NCBI GenBank assembly: GCA_021648725.1
Contig: JAKISF010000013.1
Coordinates: forward strand, 17,346-81,345
DNA length: 64,000 bases
Direction of reading: 5' to 3'
Source of the DNA: Bacteroidales bacterium
GTDB lineage: Bacteria; Bacteroidota; Bacteroidia; Bacteroidales; JAADGE01
In this document: in pieces, positions 28,027-37,495 of the stretch
How the letters are laid out: each line of letters starts with the position of its first letter
How positions within the stretch are numbered: the first letter of the stretch is position 1
Notes under the pieces: model-generated
What the model saw: only the letters and a program-made list of their open reading frames with translations
What the model was told of the DNA's origin: nothing
Databases searched by the model: none
Position numbers and translations under genes: made by a program

Positions 28027-30831
28027 ATGAAAAAAATTAAATTAACAATATTCATTTTATTTATTGGTTTATTATCATTTTCTCAAAAAACGAATGACTT
28101 TGGGGGAAGGCTCCCTCTAGATGAAAAAGTTGTTTACGGAACTCTTCCGAACGGAATGAAGTATTATATTCGACACAATGAAGTTCCGAAAAACAGAGCA
28201 GAATATTATATTGTTCATAATGTAGGTGCCGTATTAGAAAATAAAGACCAAAACGGTCTTGCACATTTTACCGAACACATGGCTTTTAACGGAACGAAAA
28301 ATTTCCCCCAAAAAGGCATTTTAAATTTCATGGAGTTAAACGGAGTTGCATTTGGGCATAATGTAAATGCCTTTACCTCACACGATGTAACTGCCTATAT
28401 GCTTTCAAAAGTTCCGACAACACGTTCCGGAATTATTGATACATCTTTACTTGTTTTGCATGACTGGTCAAGCTTTATTTCTATGGAAGATGAAGAAATA
28501 GACGCCGAAAGAGGAGTCATCCGCGAAGAATGGAGAACCGGAAGAAATGCTGACAGAAGGTTGAGAAAAAAAACAGCAGAAGTGTTATACAGCGGAACAA
28601 AATACGTTGAACATGATGTAATAGGACGCATTGAAGTTATTGATAACCACAAATATGAAACAATTAAAAGCTTTTACCACGATTGGTACAGACCTGATTT
28701 GCAAGCATTAATTATTGTCGGAGATATTGACCCTTCAGATATTGAAAAAAGAATAAAAAAGATTTTTGCAGATATTCCGAAAAGAGAAAGTCCTAAAAAA
28801 CGCTATTATATTGAAATCCCGAACAATAAAGAACCGCTGATAAAAGTTGCAACAGACCCGGAAGCTAGCAGAACAATGGTACAGCTAATTTACAAGCATG
28901 ATATTGTTCAGCCAAAGGATAAAAACTCAAATTATTACAGAAGTTTGCAGACAAAGTCGCTATACCAAATAATGTTTAATAATCGACTTAACGAACTGAC
29001 GCAATCAGAACATCCTCCGTTTATTTATGCTTATAACTTTTATGGAGATATTGTAAGAAAAAAAGCTGCATATTATTCTTTAGGAATGGCAAAGCCGAAT
29101 GAAATACACCTAACATTGGCAACTTTACTTACAGAAAACAAACGATTAAAAAAATATGGTTTTACAAAGCCGGAACTTGAGAGAGCAAAAGCAGAATACT
29201 TAATAAAAACAAAAAAACAATTTAATGAACGAGATAAAACAAACTCCGGAGATTATGTTTGGCAATATTTCAGTCATTTTCTGAACAATGAACCCGCACC
29301 CGGAATAGAGTATGATTTCGAATTTACAAAAAAAACTCTCCCGAACATTAAGCTTGAAGAGGTTAACTTACTTGCACAAAAATGGATAACAGAAGACAAT
29401 ATGGTTATTACCGTTACAGGTCCCGAAATTGAAGGTAAAGAATTATTCTCAGAGCAAGAAATAAAAGAAATAATACAAAAAATAAAATCAAGACCTGTTG
29501 AAAAATACGAAGAAACAGTATCGGATGAACCTTTAATTAAAAACATCCCGAAACCGACCAAGGTTATAAGCAACAAAACAAAAAACGGGGTAACAGAAAT
29601 AAAGTATAAAAACGGAGTAACTGTCGTAATAAAACCGACAGACTTTAAAGATGACGAAATTTTAATGACAGCATTCAGTTTTGGCGGCTACTCGTTGGTT
29701 GACGACAATGATGTTCCTTCTGCAATTATGGCAAATAATATTATTCCCATGGGAGGTGTAGGCGAATTTTCGAATATTGAACTGAATAAAAAACTTGCCG
29801 GAAAAATTGTCAGGGTAAGCCCGTTTATTGATGAAAACGATGAGGGTTTTACAGGAAATTCAACACCTGCCGATTTTGAAACAATGCTGCAATTAACATA
29901 TCTGTATTTTACAAGCCCCCGAAAAGACAAAACAGCATACTCTGCTTTTATGCAAAGAATGAATGCCTGGCTCGAAAATAAAAATTTAGACCCTAATTCT
30001 CGATTTAAAGACACAATTTCTGTTACAATGGCAAACAACCACAAAAGAGTTATTCCCTTTAACAAAGAAATGTTGAGCAAAGTTGATTATGAAAAACTAT
30101 TCAGCATTTATCAAGACAGATTTAAAGATGCTAATGACTTTGTTTTTATTTTTGTCGGAAACATTGACATAGAGAAAACAAAACCGATAATCGACTCATA
30201 TATTGGAAGCTTGCCATCGAGCGGAAGAATTGAAACATATAAAGATAACAATATCAGATACCCTAAAGGAATTGTTAAGAAAGAACTTAACCCAAAGTTA
30301 GAAGTTGATAAAAGCACCGTATTTGTCGATTATTCCGGGGAATATAAATACACTCCCGAAAACAACATGAATCTTTCGGCATTGAAATATATTTTAAGTT
30401 TAAGATACATTGAAACTATCAGAGAAAAAGAGGGTGGCTCATACGGAGTAAGAGTAAGTAAAGTCAGCAACCATTTTCCTTACGGAAACTACCAATTAAA
30501 AATGAAGTTTGATTGTGCTCCTGAAAAATCAAAGTATTTAACATCAATTATTTACAGAGAAATCGAAAAAATAAAAAAAGATGGACCGACAGAAGCCGAT
30601 GTTAAAAAAACAATTGAATATTTTAAAAAAACTCGTGAAGAGCAATTAAGAGAAAACAACTTTTGGAAATCAGCTTTATTACACGAGTATTATCACGGAT
30701 ATAGCCTTGCTGACAAAGCAAATTTCGACAAATTATTGGGAAAACTTAATGTGAAAAGCATTAAAAAAACTGCAAATAATTTCTTAAATGAAGATAATAT
30801 TGTTCAAATTGTAATGATGCCGAAGGAATAA
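28027..30831 (+). CDS. M16 family zinc metalloprotease (insulinase/pitrilysin type)
   Basis: The 934-residue protein has a signal peptide ending near FSQ (residue ~19) and two M16 halves. The N-terminal half carries the inverted zinc motif HFTEH (His80, Glu83, His84), with the distal Glu in the EIDAERGVIREEW region near residue 160. The C-terminal half contains the usual inactive-domain signature REKEGGSYGVRVS. The signal peptide places it in the periplasm or outer membrane, where such enzymes degrade peptides. All core residues are present, so it is probably active. It converges on the lamin-tail gene across a strong hairpin. Confidence 0.92.
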   Translation: MKKIKLTIFILFIGLLSFSQKTNDFGGRLPLDEKVVYGTLPNGMKYYIRHNEVPKNRAEYYIVHNVGAVLENKDQNGLAHFTEHMAFNGTKNFPQKGILNFMELNGVAFGHNVNAFTSHDVTAYMLSKVPTTRSGIIDTSLLVLHDWSSFISMEDEEIDAERGVIREEWRTGRNADRRLRKKTAEVLYSGTKYVEHDVIGRIEVIDNHKYETIKSFYHDWYRPDLQALIIVGDIDPSDIEKRIKKIFADIPKRESPKKRYYIEIPNNKEPLIKVATDPEASRTMVQLIYKHDIVQPKDKNSNYYRSLQTKSLYQIMFNNRLNELTQSEHPPFIYAYNFYGDIVRKKAAYYSLGMAKPNEIHLTLATLLTENKRLKKYGFTKPELERAKAEYLIKTKKQFNERDKTNSGDYVWQYFSHFLNNEPAPGIEYDFEFTKKTLPNIKLEEVNLLAQKWITEDNMVITVTGPEIEGKELFSEQEIKEIIQKIKSRPVEKYEETVSDEPLIKNIPKPTKVISNKTKNGVTEIKYKNGVTVVIKPTDFKDDEILMTAFSFGGYSLVDDNDVPSAIMANNIIPMGGVGEFSNIELNKKLAGKIVRVSPFIDENDEGFTGNSTPADFETMLQLTYLYFTSPRKDKTAYSAFMQRMNAWLENKNLDPNSRFKDTISVTMANNHKRVIPFNKEMLSKVDYEKLFSIYQDRFKDANDFVFIFVGNIDIEKTKPIIDSYIGSLPSSGRIETYKDNNIRYPKGIVKKELNPKLEVDKSTVFVDYSGEYKYTPENNMNLSALKYILSLRYIETIREKEGGSYGVRVSKVSNHFPYGNYQLKMKFDCAPEKSKYLTSIIYREIEKIKKDGPTEADVKKTIEYFKKTREEQLRENNFWKSALLHEYYHGYSLADKANFDKLLGKLNVKSIKKTANNFLNEDNIVQIVMMPKE

Positions 30832-30849
30832 GCCTGTTTTGCGAGTACG

Positions 30850-30884
30850 GCCGCCTCCCGAGTCGACTTGAAACGGGAGGCGGC
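30850..30884. terminator. GC-rich hairpin between convergent genes
   Basis: GCCGCCTCCCG and CGGGAGGCGGC form a perfect 11-bp stem with a 13-base loop, in the 84-bp gap between the convergent M16 and lamin-tail genes. There is no long T run on either side. It may end transcription from both directions or be a REP-type palindrome. Confidence 0.6.
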
Positions 30885-30915
30885 TTTGCCTTGTCATACA
30901 AACAGAAACTAATTG

Positions 30916-33900
30916 TTATAACCGCCTTGTCGAAACAACCGGAATCTTATAAGCCCGAATATTCCCGTCTAAATTAAACACTTTAAAATAAATTAAATAT
31001 GTTCCGGAAGGAGCAAGTCTTCCGTTGTCATACAATCCGTCCCAAACAATTGTTCCCTCTGTTGAGAGCAAAAGATTATTTGCCAACTGTCTTACCTGTC
31101 TTCCGTTAGCATCAAATATAATGACAGTGGCAACATATCCGGGGCTTTCAAATTTGTAATTAATATTTGCATAATCTTCAAACCCGTCATTATCCGGAGA
31201 AAAAATATACGGCTCTGCCGTTACGGGATTTTCTCCCGGATTTACGTCTTCGCTGTATTGTGAGTTCTTGTACGCCGGAGTGGCAAAACCCACATATTCC
31301 GATGCTGAATGCCAGTTTGAAATATCTTGTGTCGGCTTATCATAATTAACTCTTTCCAGAGAAACTCCCTTTTCACTGTCTAAAAGACTAAAGTGCATAT
31401 CTTCATTATAGTCAAACCGGTCAATTATTGTGTCATTTTTGTATAAAACCAAAACAGTTCCGAAATCACTCGGTAAAGTCGGAATGTCCGGTATTTCTAT
31501 GATATTTTCTTGATCTTGGCTCATATAAAAAGACGAAACGCCCTCTTTGCTTTCGGTAAAAGCAAGGTAAGTTCCCGGTTCAAAATACAGGTTTGTTTCT
31601 GAAAGAGGAGAAATCGAAATTATGCTGTCTGTTATGTCTTTGTCATAAGTTGCTATCTGAATGTTAATCAAATCAATTCTTTTCTCTGATCTGTTATAAA
31701 GTTCTACAAAATCATTTCCGCCGGTATTCGGATAAAAAAGGACTTCATTAATTGCAATATCATCTTTTTGAGGTGTATAATATGAAAACATCATATTCGC
31801 AGTGACCATCGTGTTTCCGTTTATATCTTTTACTCCGGATATGTTTAAGGTTATATCTTCTCCCTGCGGAAAAGCATTTGTAAAAAACATATAAACTACG
31901 GAGGTATCAACATTATCTCTTGTAATGAATTCCGGACTCCCGACACCTTTATCTGCAAAATAGTTCAAAACATTTGTTCCGTCGGGCAAACCAACGGTTT
32001 CCGAAAATTTAATTTTTAACTTATTTTCATCCTGTGTCCACAGATCCACAGGGTAAATTAAAAAATATGTGAAATTAAAACCGGTTGCCTGTATCGTATT
32101 TCCGCAATTGTCTTTTATACCCTCAACAAGCAAAGTATTTTCTATTTCGGAAGTAAATTGTGTGTTAAAGAAAAGGTGAACCCGGGTTCTGTCTTCTCCG
32201 TCAACAAATGCAATCGTCGGATTTTCAATGCCGTTGTTTATAGAAAAATTCAAGGTGTCTCCTCCGCTTTCATAACTGATATTATCATCAAATTCAAGTA
32301 ATAAATAATTCGAAGACAAAACTTGTACATTTACAAGTTCCGGGGCAATGTTATCGGGGTTATCTCCAAAAACAGAGTTTTGCCTTCCCGGGGTTCCTCC
32401 CCAAACATCCTTTGTTGCTGTCCAGTTATCGTCTTCTCCGCAAAAATTGAACGGATCAATTCGTTCAATAGAATATCCCCCTCCGTCTTTTTCGTCATCA
32501 TCATACCATTCTTTGGAATATGTAATATCTTCTATAACTGTGTTATTGTTATCCCGAATAACAATCCTTTTTCCCGATGTTGTTAAGTCAAAAGATGTAA
32601 TACCGACAGGCATTCCGTAAGGAGAAAAATCTGATTCAAAGCCCGGTCTGCAAATGATTGCATAACTTCCTGCCGGAATTATTGAATCGGGAAAACTTTT
32701 TACCGTATATCCCTCTATTTCAATTGTCCAACCGGAGAGGTCTATATCATACGGTGTATGATTATAAAGCTCAAGGTATTCAAGAGCGGGCAAGGCTGCC
32801 GGAGCGGGGTTTACATCACACATAATTTCATTTATGACGATATCATAAGGCAAAGTTTCGTGGAATGAAAAGCTCAGGTTTGTCGGATTAATAATGTTGC
32901 CGTATGTATCTTGAACACTGTTAACGGTAAGAGTATATGCCAAATCAACCTGAAAAGATGTTGTAAACGAAAGGTGAACCAGCTTACCATTTGTTCCGTC
33001 AACGAATGCACTTGCAGGGCTGCCGATTCCGTTATTTACGGAATAATTTAAAAGCGTTTCTGCACTTGCAACATCAACAACTTTATTAAAAGTAACATCA
33101 AGTTCTGTTGCAGAAACCGGGAATATGTTTATTGCTGCAATTTGATAATAAATAAATGCTCCTATAGAGTTAGTTGTTGCATTTCCGTTTAAATCTTCAA
33201 CATTATTTACCGTAAGGGTATATTCGTTGTTATCAACAAATGTTCCTGAAAATGTTAATTCAACTTGTTTGTTATCAGTCGTGCTTAGAACCGCTCCTGT
33301 GGGAGAGTCTATTCCTCCGTCAACAGAATAGTTTGAAATGTTTTCTGCCGTTGTCTGCAAAAGACCTTCATTAAATTCAACAAGAATTGTGTTGTTTGAA
33401 ACTGCATTAATACTTGTTACTTGGGGAGCTTCCGTATCCGGCGGTCCGACAATTGAAAAGTCATCAAACCAAAACCCCCCGGCTCTTGTTAATGTATATT
33501 CAAAGAAGGGTCCTGTATAAAAAGCGTTAATGTGGGTGTTGTCTGTTGCCGTTCCCCCAGACAATAAATTATCAAACCCTCCGGTTTCATCATAAAACAA
33601 TTCCCAGCCACCGGATGCCGTTCGTGTTACCTTAATTCCAATTGTAGCAGATGTCGGCCAAACATAAGGTGTTTGAATCAGCACGGAAAAAACACCGTTT
33701 GTTACTTTCCATAAAGAAAGGATGTCATCCGTACCGGACATATTAACTCCCACAACATAACCGTTCAAACTTGATGTTAAATCAGAATTATCTGCAAAAA
33801 GATAAACGCCGAAATAATTGCTGCCGGAGGGATTCCATGCACCGTTTTTAAAATTAAATTGCCAAACCGTTTCTCCGTTTCCAATTGTTATACCGGAAAA

Positions 33901-34110
33901 GGGTGTTGTAACATAGCTTATTCCGGCAACAGAACTTAAATTATGCTTCAAAGAATAAACCCCGTTAATCGGTGTGTCGGTTGATGCTGCCCAGTGCCCC
34001 GTTACATTTTCTGCCCATCCGTTAAGGTTTCCGTTTTCAAAATCATCGGCAACTTGAGAAAATAATGTAACAGAAAGAAGTAAAAGAAATAAAAGAAATA
34101 TATTTTTCAT
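30916..34110 (-). CDS. secreted lamin-tail-domain surface protein
   Basis: The 1064-residue protein has a signal peptide (to about residue 19), then a laminin-G-like or carbohydrate-binding-like N-terminal region (about 20-215). Four Ig-like repeats of the SbsA type follow (about 230-325, 325-420, 600-690 and 690-780; recurrent V.F.....NY...G and YTL.V..V.D..GN). Two lamin-tail domains start with INEIMCDV (about 422) and INEVLFYP (about 781). A C-terminal FlgD-like/gliding-associated domain carries FSPDNDGFEDYA and DGR-type turns. Such proteins are exported, often by the Type IX system, to the cell surface. I do not see an unmistakable T9SS C-terminal signal. Function is likely adhesive or structural. 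Confidence 0.8.
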   Translation of the reverse strand: MKNIFLLFLLLLSVTLFSQVADDFENGNLNGWAENVTGHWAASTDTPINGVYSLKHNLSSVAGISYVTTPFSGITIGNGETVWQFNFKNGAWNPSGSNYFGVYLFADNSDLTSSLNGYVVGVNMSGTDDILSLWKVTNGVFSVLIQTPYVWPTSATIGIKVTRTASGGWELFYDETGGFDNLLSGGTATDNTHINAFYTGPFFEYTLTRAGGFWFDDFSIVGPPDTEAPQVTSINAVSNNTILVEFNEGLLQTTAENISNYSVDGGIDSPTGAVLSTTDNKQVELTFSGTFVDNNEYTLTVNNVEDLNGNATTNSIGAFIYYQIAAINIFPVSATELDVTFNKVVDVASAETLLNYSVNNGIGSPASAFVDGTNGKLVHLSFTTSFQVDLAYTLTVNSVQDTYGNIINPTNLSFSFHETLPYDIVINEIMCDVNPAPAALPALEYLELYNHTPYDIDLSGWTIEIEGYTVKSFPDSIIPAGSYAIICRPGFESDFSPYGMPVGITSFDLTTSGKRIVIRDNNNTVIEDITYSKEWYDDDEKDGGGYSIERIDPFNFCGEDDNWTATKDVWGGTPGRQNSVFGDNPDNIAPELVNVQVLSSNYLLLEFDDNISYESGGDTLNFSINNGIENPTIAFVDGEDRTRVHLFFNTQFTSEIENTLLVEGIKDNCGNTIQATGFNFTYFLIYPVDLWTQDENKLKIKFSETVGLPDGTNVLNYFADKGVGSPEFITRDNVDTSVVYMFFTNAFPQGEDITLNISGVKDINGNTMVTANMMFSYYTPQKDDIAINEVLFYPNTGGNDFVELYNRSEKRIDLINIQIATYDKDITDSIISISPLSETNLYFEPGTYLAFTESKEGVSSFYMSQDQENIIEIPDIPTLPSDFGTVLVLYKNDTIIDRFDYNEDMHFSLLDSEKGVSLERVNYDKPTQDISNWHSASEYVGFATPAYKNSQYSEDVNPGENPVTAEPYIFSPDNDGFEDYANINYKFESPGYVATVIIFDANGRQVRQLANNLLLSTEGTIVWDGLYDNGRLAPSGTYLIYFKVFNLDGNIRAYKIPVVSTRRL

Positions 34111-34208
34111 CGTTTTTAAAATAAAGTTCGGAATAGTATTGCTATTTTTGCCAAGGTTTCAAAAATAATACTTTTTGACAGAATAATAAGGAATTTAAAG
34201 TTTTTAAA

Positions 34209-35198
34209 ATGAAAATAGCAATAATCGGTATTACCGGAATGGTAGGTCAGGCAATGTTAGAGGTCCTGAAAGAACGAAATTTTCCTGTTTCAGAACTTAT
34301 CCTCGTCGCATCTGAAAAGTCTGTAAACAAAGCTATTAAGTTTAAATCCCAAAACTATAAAGTTGTAAGTATTGAAAGTGCAATTTCTAAAAAACCCGAT
34401 ATTGCAATTTTTTCTGCGGGAACTTTCATATCACTAAAATATGCTGAATTATTTGCAGGAAAAGGAGCTTATGTAATTGATAATTCATCGGCATGGAGAA
34501 TGGACTCAACAAAAAAGTTAATAATTCCTGAAATAAATGCCCGAGTTCTCACAAAAGAAGATAAAATTATTGCAAACCCCAACTGCTCAACAATTCAAAT
34601 GTTAATGGTTTTGGCTCCGTTGCACAAAAAATATAATATTAAAAGAGTTATTGTTTCAACTTACCAATCTGTTACCGGAACAGGAGTAAAAGCTGTAAAA
34701 CAATTACTGAATGAAGAAAAAAATATAGTCGGAGAAAAGGCATACCCTCACCAAATTTATAAAAACTGTTTACCGCATTGCGACGATTTTACGAAAAATG
34801 ATTACACTAAAGAAGAAATGAAGTTGGTAAATGAAACACACAAAATTTTAGATAAAAATATTAAACTGACGGCAACAGCGGTAAGAGTTCCTGTTGTCGG
34901 AGGCCACTCTGAATCTGTCAACATTGAATTTAAAGAAGACTTCGACACTGCAGAAATAAAAACATTACTTAGCAACACAAAAGGGGTTGTGGTTCAAGAC
35001 GATACACCAAACAATATTTATCCAATGCCTATAAACTCAACGGGCAAAAATGATGTTTTTGTTGGTAGAATACGAAGAGATTATTCAAATCCCAACAGTT
35101 TAAATTTATGGATAGTTGCTGACAATTTACGAAAAGGTGCTGCTACAAATGCGATTCAAATTGCAGAATACATTAATATTAATTTTTTGAAAAAATGA
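34209..35198 (+). CDS. asd: aspartate-semialdehyde dehydrogenase
   Basis: This NADPH enzyme reduces aspartyl phosphate to aspartate semialdehyde, the branch point to lysine/diaminopimelate, threonine and methionine. The 329-residue protein has the Rossmann start IGITGMVGQ, the catalytic block NPNCSTIQ (Cys126), the S.YQSVTGTG segment and the later GGHSESVN with the active-site His. Its stop codon overlaps the dtd start (ATGA), so the two are translationally coupled. Confidence 0.95.
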   Translation: MKIAIIGITGMVGQAMLEVLKERNFPVSELILVASEKSVNKAIKFKSQNYKVVSIESAISKKPDIAIFSAGTFISLKYAELFAGKGAYVIDNSSAWRMDSTKKLIIPEINARVLTKEDKIIANPNCSTIQMLMVLAPLHKKYNIKRVIVSTYQSVTGTGVKAVKQLLNEEKNIVGEKAYPHQIYKNCLPHCDDFTKNDYTKEEMKLVNETHKILDKNIKLTATAVRVPVVGGHSESVNIEFKEDFDTAEIKTLLSNTKGVVVQDDTPNNIYPMPINSTGKNDVFVGRIRRDYSNPNSLNLWIVADNLRKGAATNAIQIAEYININFLKK

Positions 35199-35647
35199 AA
35201 GTTGTAATTCAAAGGGTAAGCGGAAGTTTTGTCAGTATCGGCGGAGAAGTTAAATCTCATATAGGAAAAGGCTTGATGATACTTGCCGGCTTTGAAAATA
35301 AAGATAACGATGAAGACATTATGTGGACGAGCAAGAAAATTTGTTCCCTTCGTATATTTGATGATAACGAGGGGGTTATGAATCTTTCGCTTGAAGACGT
35401 GTCCGGAGAATTGCTTGTAATAAGCCAATTTACGCTTCATGCAAAAACGAGAAAAGGAAACAGGCCCTCTTACATTAAAGCCGCAAAACCGGACATTTCA
35501 ATTCCGTTATACAATAAATTTGTAAAACAACTTGAAGAAGACAGCAAAACAGAAGTAAAAACCGGAGAGTTCGGTGCCGAGATGCAAGTTTCTTTAATTA
35601 ATGACGGTCCGGTAACGATTATTATTGACAGCAAAAACAAAGAATAG
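35195..35647 (+). CDS. dtd: D-aminoacyl-tRNA deacylase
   Basis: DTD hydrolyses D-amino acids (and Gly mischarged on tRNA-Ala) from tRNA. The 150-residue length is standard. The cross-subunit signatures are present: SQFTLHA in the middle and NDGPVTI near the C-terminus (Gly-cisPro motif). The start overlaps the asd stop by four bases. Confidence 0.95.
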   Translation: MKVVIQRVSGSFVSIGGEVKSHIGKGLMILAGFENKDNDEDIMWTSKKICSLRIFDDNEGVMNLSLEDVSGELLVISQFTLHAKTRKGNRPSYIKAAKPDISIPLYNKFVKQLEEDSKTEVKTGEFGAEMQVSLINDGPVTIIIDSKNKE

Positions 35648-35735
35648 AAATATTGTGTTTTCAAACAAGAAACTTTTAAGCCCGTTTTTCATATAGTTTT
35701 ATTACATTGCACCACTTATTTTAAACAAAAAGAAC

Positions 35736-36569
35736 ATGAAGAAAATTTTTATTTTAGGCATTATTGCCACATTTTTTTTAGCATCTTGTTGCGAAGAAAA
35801 AAAAGTTGAAGAAGTAATAATTGAAAACACAACAGATACTTTATTAAACTCCGAACATCTGACAATGGCAACGCTTTGGTTTCAAAAATCAGCCGAAGTG
35901 CAGGCAATTTTTTATCAAAACTTTAACCTCGCAAAATTAATGCTGGATGAAACAACAAAAGGCAAGGTTTTTAAAAAATTGAAAAAATCAAAACCTTTGG
36001 CAGTAATAACGGACATTGACGAAACAATTTTAGACAACAGTCCCTATAATGCAAATTTGATAATTAACGGAACCTCCTACAATAAAGAAAACTGGGCTGC
36101 GTGGGTAAATGAAAAAAGAGCAAAAGCTCTTCCCGGAGCGGTTGATTTTTGTAATTATGCAAAAGATAAAGGAGTTGAAGTTTTTTATGTTTCAAACAGA
36201 AGTGCCGATCAAACTGATGCAACAATAGAAAACATGAAAAATGAAGGTTTTCCGTTTGCAGATAAAGAGCATATGTACCTAAAAACAAAAACATCAGATA
36301 AAACAGCCAGAAGAAACAAAATTCTTGAAAATTATGATGTGGTTTTATTGTTGGGAGACAACTTGAGGGATTTTGATGAGGTTTTTGGCGGAAGGGGTGA
36401 AGATTCCGGATTTACGGCAACAGCCGAAAATAAAGACAAGTTCGGAGCAAAATTTATCGTTTTCCCTAATCCGATGTACGGAGAATGGGAAAAGGGATTT
36501 TACAACGGAGACTTCAGCAAATCGAATGACGAAAAAAGAAAGTTGAGACGAGGTGCCCTAAATAGATAA
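35736..36569 (+). CDS. e(P4)-family acid phosphatase/5'-nucleotidase lipoprotein
   Basis: The 277-residue protein has lipobox LASC (Cys18) and a HAD class C/B-type phosphatase domain. The nucleophile motif DIDETILD is at 93-100 (Asp93, Asp95), FYVSNRS is the motif II region, and LLGDNLRDFDE is the acidic motif. Lipoprotein e(P4) relatives dephosphorylate nucleotides such as NMN at the outer membrane. All key HAD residues are visible, so activity is likely; the substrate is inferred from family. Confidence 0.88.
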   Translation: MKKIFILGIIATFFLASCCEEKKVEEVIIENTTDTLLNSEHLTMATLWFQKSAEVQAIFYQNFNLAKLMLDETTKGKVFKKLKKSKPLAVITDIDETILDNSPYNANLIINGTSYNKENWAAWVNEKRAKALPGAVDFCNYAKDKGVEVFYVSNRSADQTDATIENMKNEGFPFADKEHMYLKTKTSDKTARRNKILENYDVVLLLGDNLRDFDEVFGGRGEDSGFTATAENKDKFGAKFIVFPNPMYGEWEKGFYNGDFSKSNDEKRKLRRGALNR

Positions 36570-36669
36570 CGGCGTTTTTCAAAATGTTTCTTTTTTGTGA
36601 GAAACTATGAATGAACCGGGTTGTTTTAAGGTCAAGGTTTTATGTGTTTAAGGCTCTCTCAGCTTTTTA

Positions 36670-37473
36670 TTAAGGCAGCATAAACTCAAATTCTGAGACA
36701 CCGTAAATCCCAAAATATCCTAATGCCCCGTTATTAAAGTTTCCTTTCGGATTATAAGGTGTTGCAGAACTCGGACCTTGTCCCTGAATGATTGCTAAGT
36801 CCATAAAATAATCAAAATACTTTTTATCAGTTGACAACAACTCTAATTTTAATAAATCCCCGCTGTACAATTCTAATACAATAACAACACCCAAAGTGTC
36901 TCCGTCGCCGACCCTGTCATCTGTTAAAATATAATCTTTTGCACTAAAGCTATTGTTTACATAAGCCTTCAAACGATAGTAATTATCAACACCTAACGAG
37001 TCTTTCCAAAGAGTCATAATTTGAAAGTATTGTGTTGTGTCGTTTTGTTGTCCGCCTCCGGGGGGAATGAAAGGTGCCGGAATTATATTTGCTATTTCCG
37101 CAGAATACGGTGTTTTAGTTGTGGCCTCATATACTTTTCCGTCAATTGTTATGCTCAATTGAAACTCGTCATTTGTAATTGTTTCTATGTTTTCTGAAAA
37201 ATATATACCGTCTTCTGTTTCGGGAATACTATACGATATTTCATCATTCTTCTTCAAAACAACCTCTGCCTCGCTGATTTTTTCAAAGTCGCCTGTTTCA
37301 TAAAAGTCGTTGCTCATTGTAATGTCTACTTTAAAAGTGCTGTCACTTGCGTTTAAAACAGCCTCAATAACAACTCTGGGTTCTGTATTTTTTAATTTCA
37401 AATCTATAATCTCGGTACAAGAACCAAAAAAAAGAACAGCAATAACTGTATATGTAATAACAGGTTTTACCAT
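36670..37473 (-). CDS. DUF4249 lipoprotein paired with a TonB receptor
   Basis: The 267-residue protein has lipobox FGSC (Cys at residue 19) and the DUF4249 opening pattern CTEIIDLKL...PRVVIEAVLN, followed by beta-sandwich repeats. DUF4249 proteins are routinely encoded with a TonB-dependent receptor and are thought to sit over it, much as SusD-like lipoproteins do. Here the receptor gene lies 22 bp upstream on the same strand, so they form an operon. The transported substrate is unknown. Confidence 0.88.
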   Translation of the reverse strand: MVKPVITYTVIAVLFFGSCTEIIDLKLKNTEPRVVIEAVLNASDSTFKVDITMSNDFYETGDFEKISEAEVVLKKNDEISYSIPETEDGIYFSENIETITNDEFQLSITIDGKVYEATTKTPYSAEIANIIPAPFIPPGGGQQNDTTQYFQIMTLWKDSLGVDNYYRLKAYVNNSFSAKDYILTDDRVGDGDTLGVVIVLELYSGDLLKLELLSTDKKYFDYFMDLAIIQGQGPSSATPYNPKGNFNNGALGYFGIYGVSEFEFMLP

Positions 37474-37495
37474 TTTTGATACTATTAATTAAAGT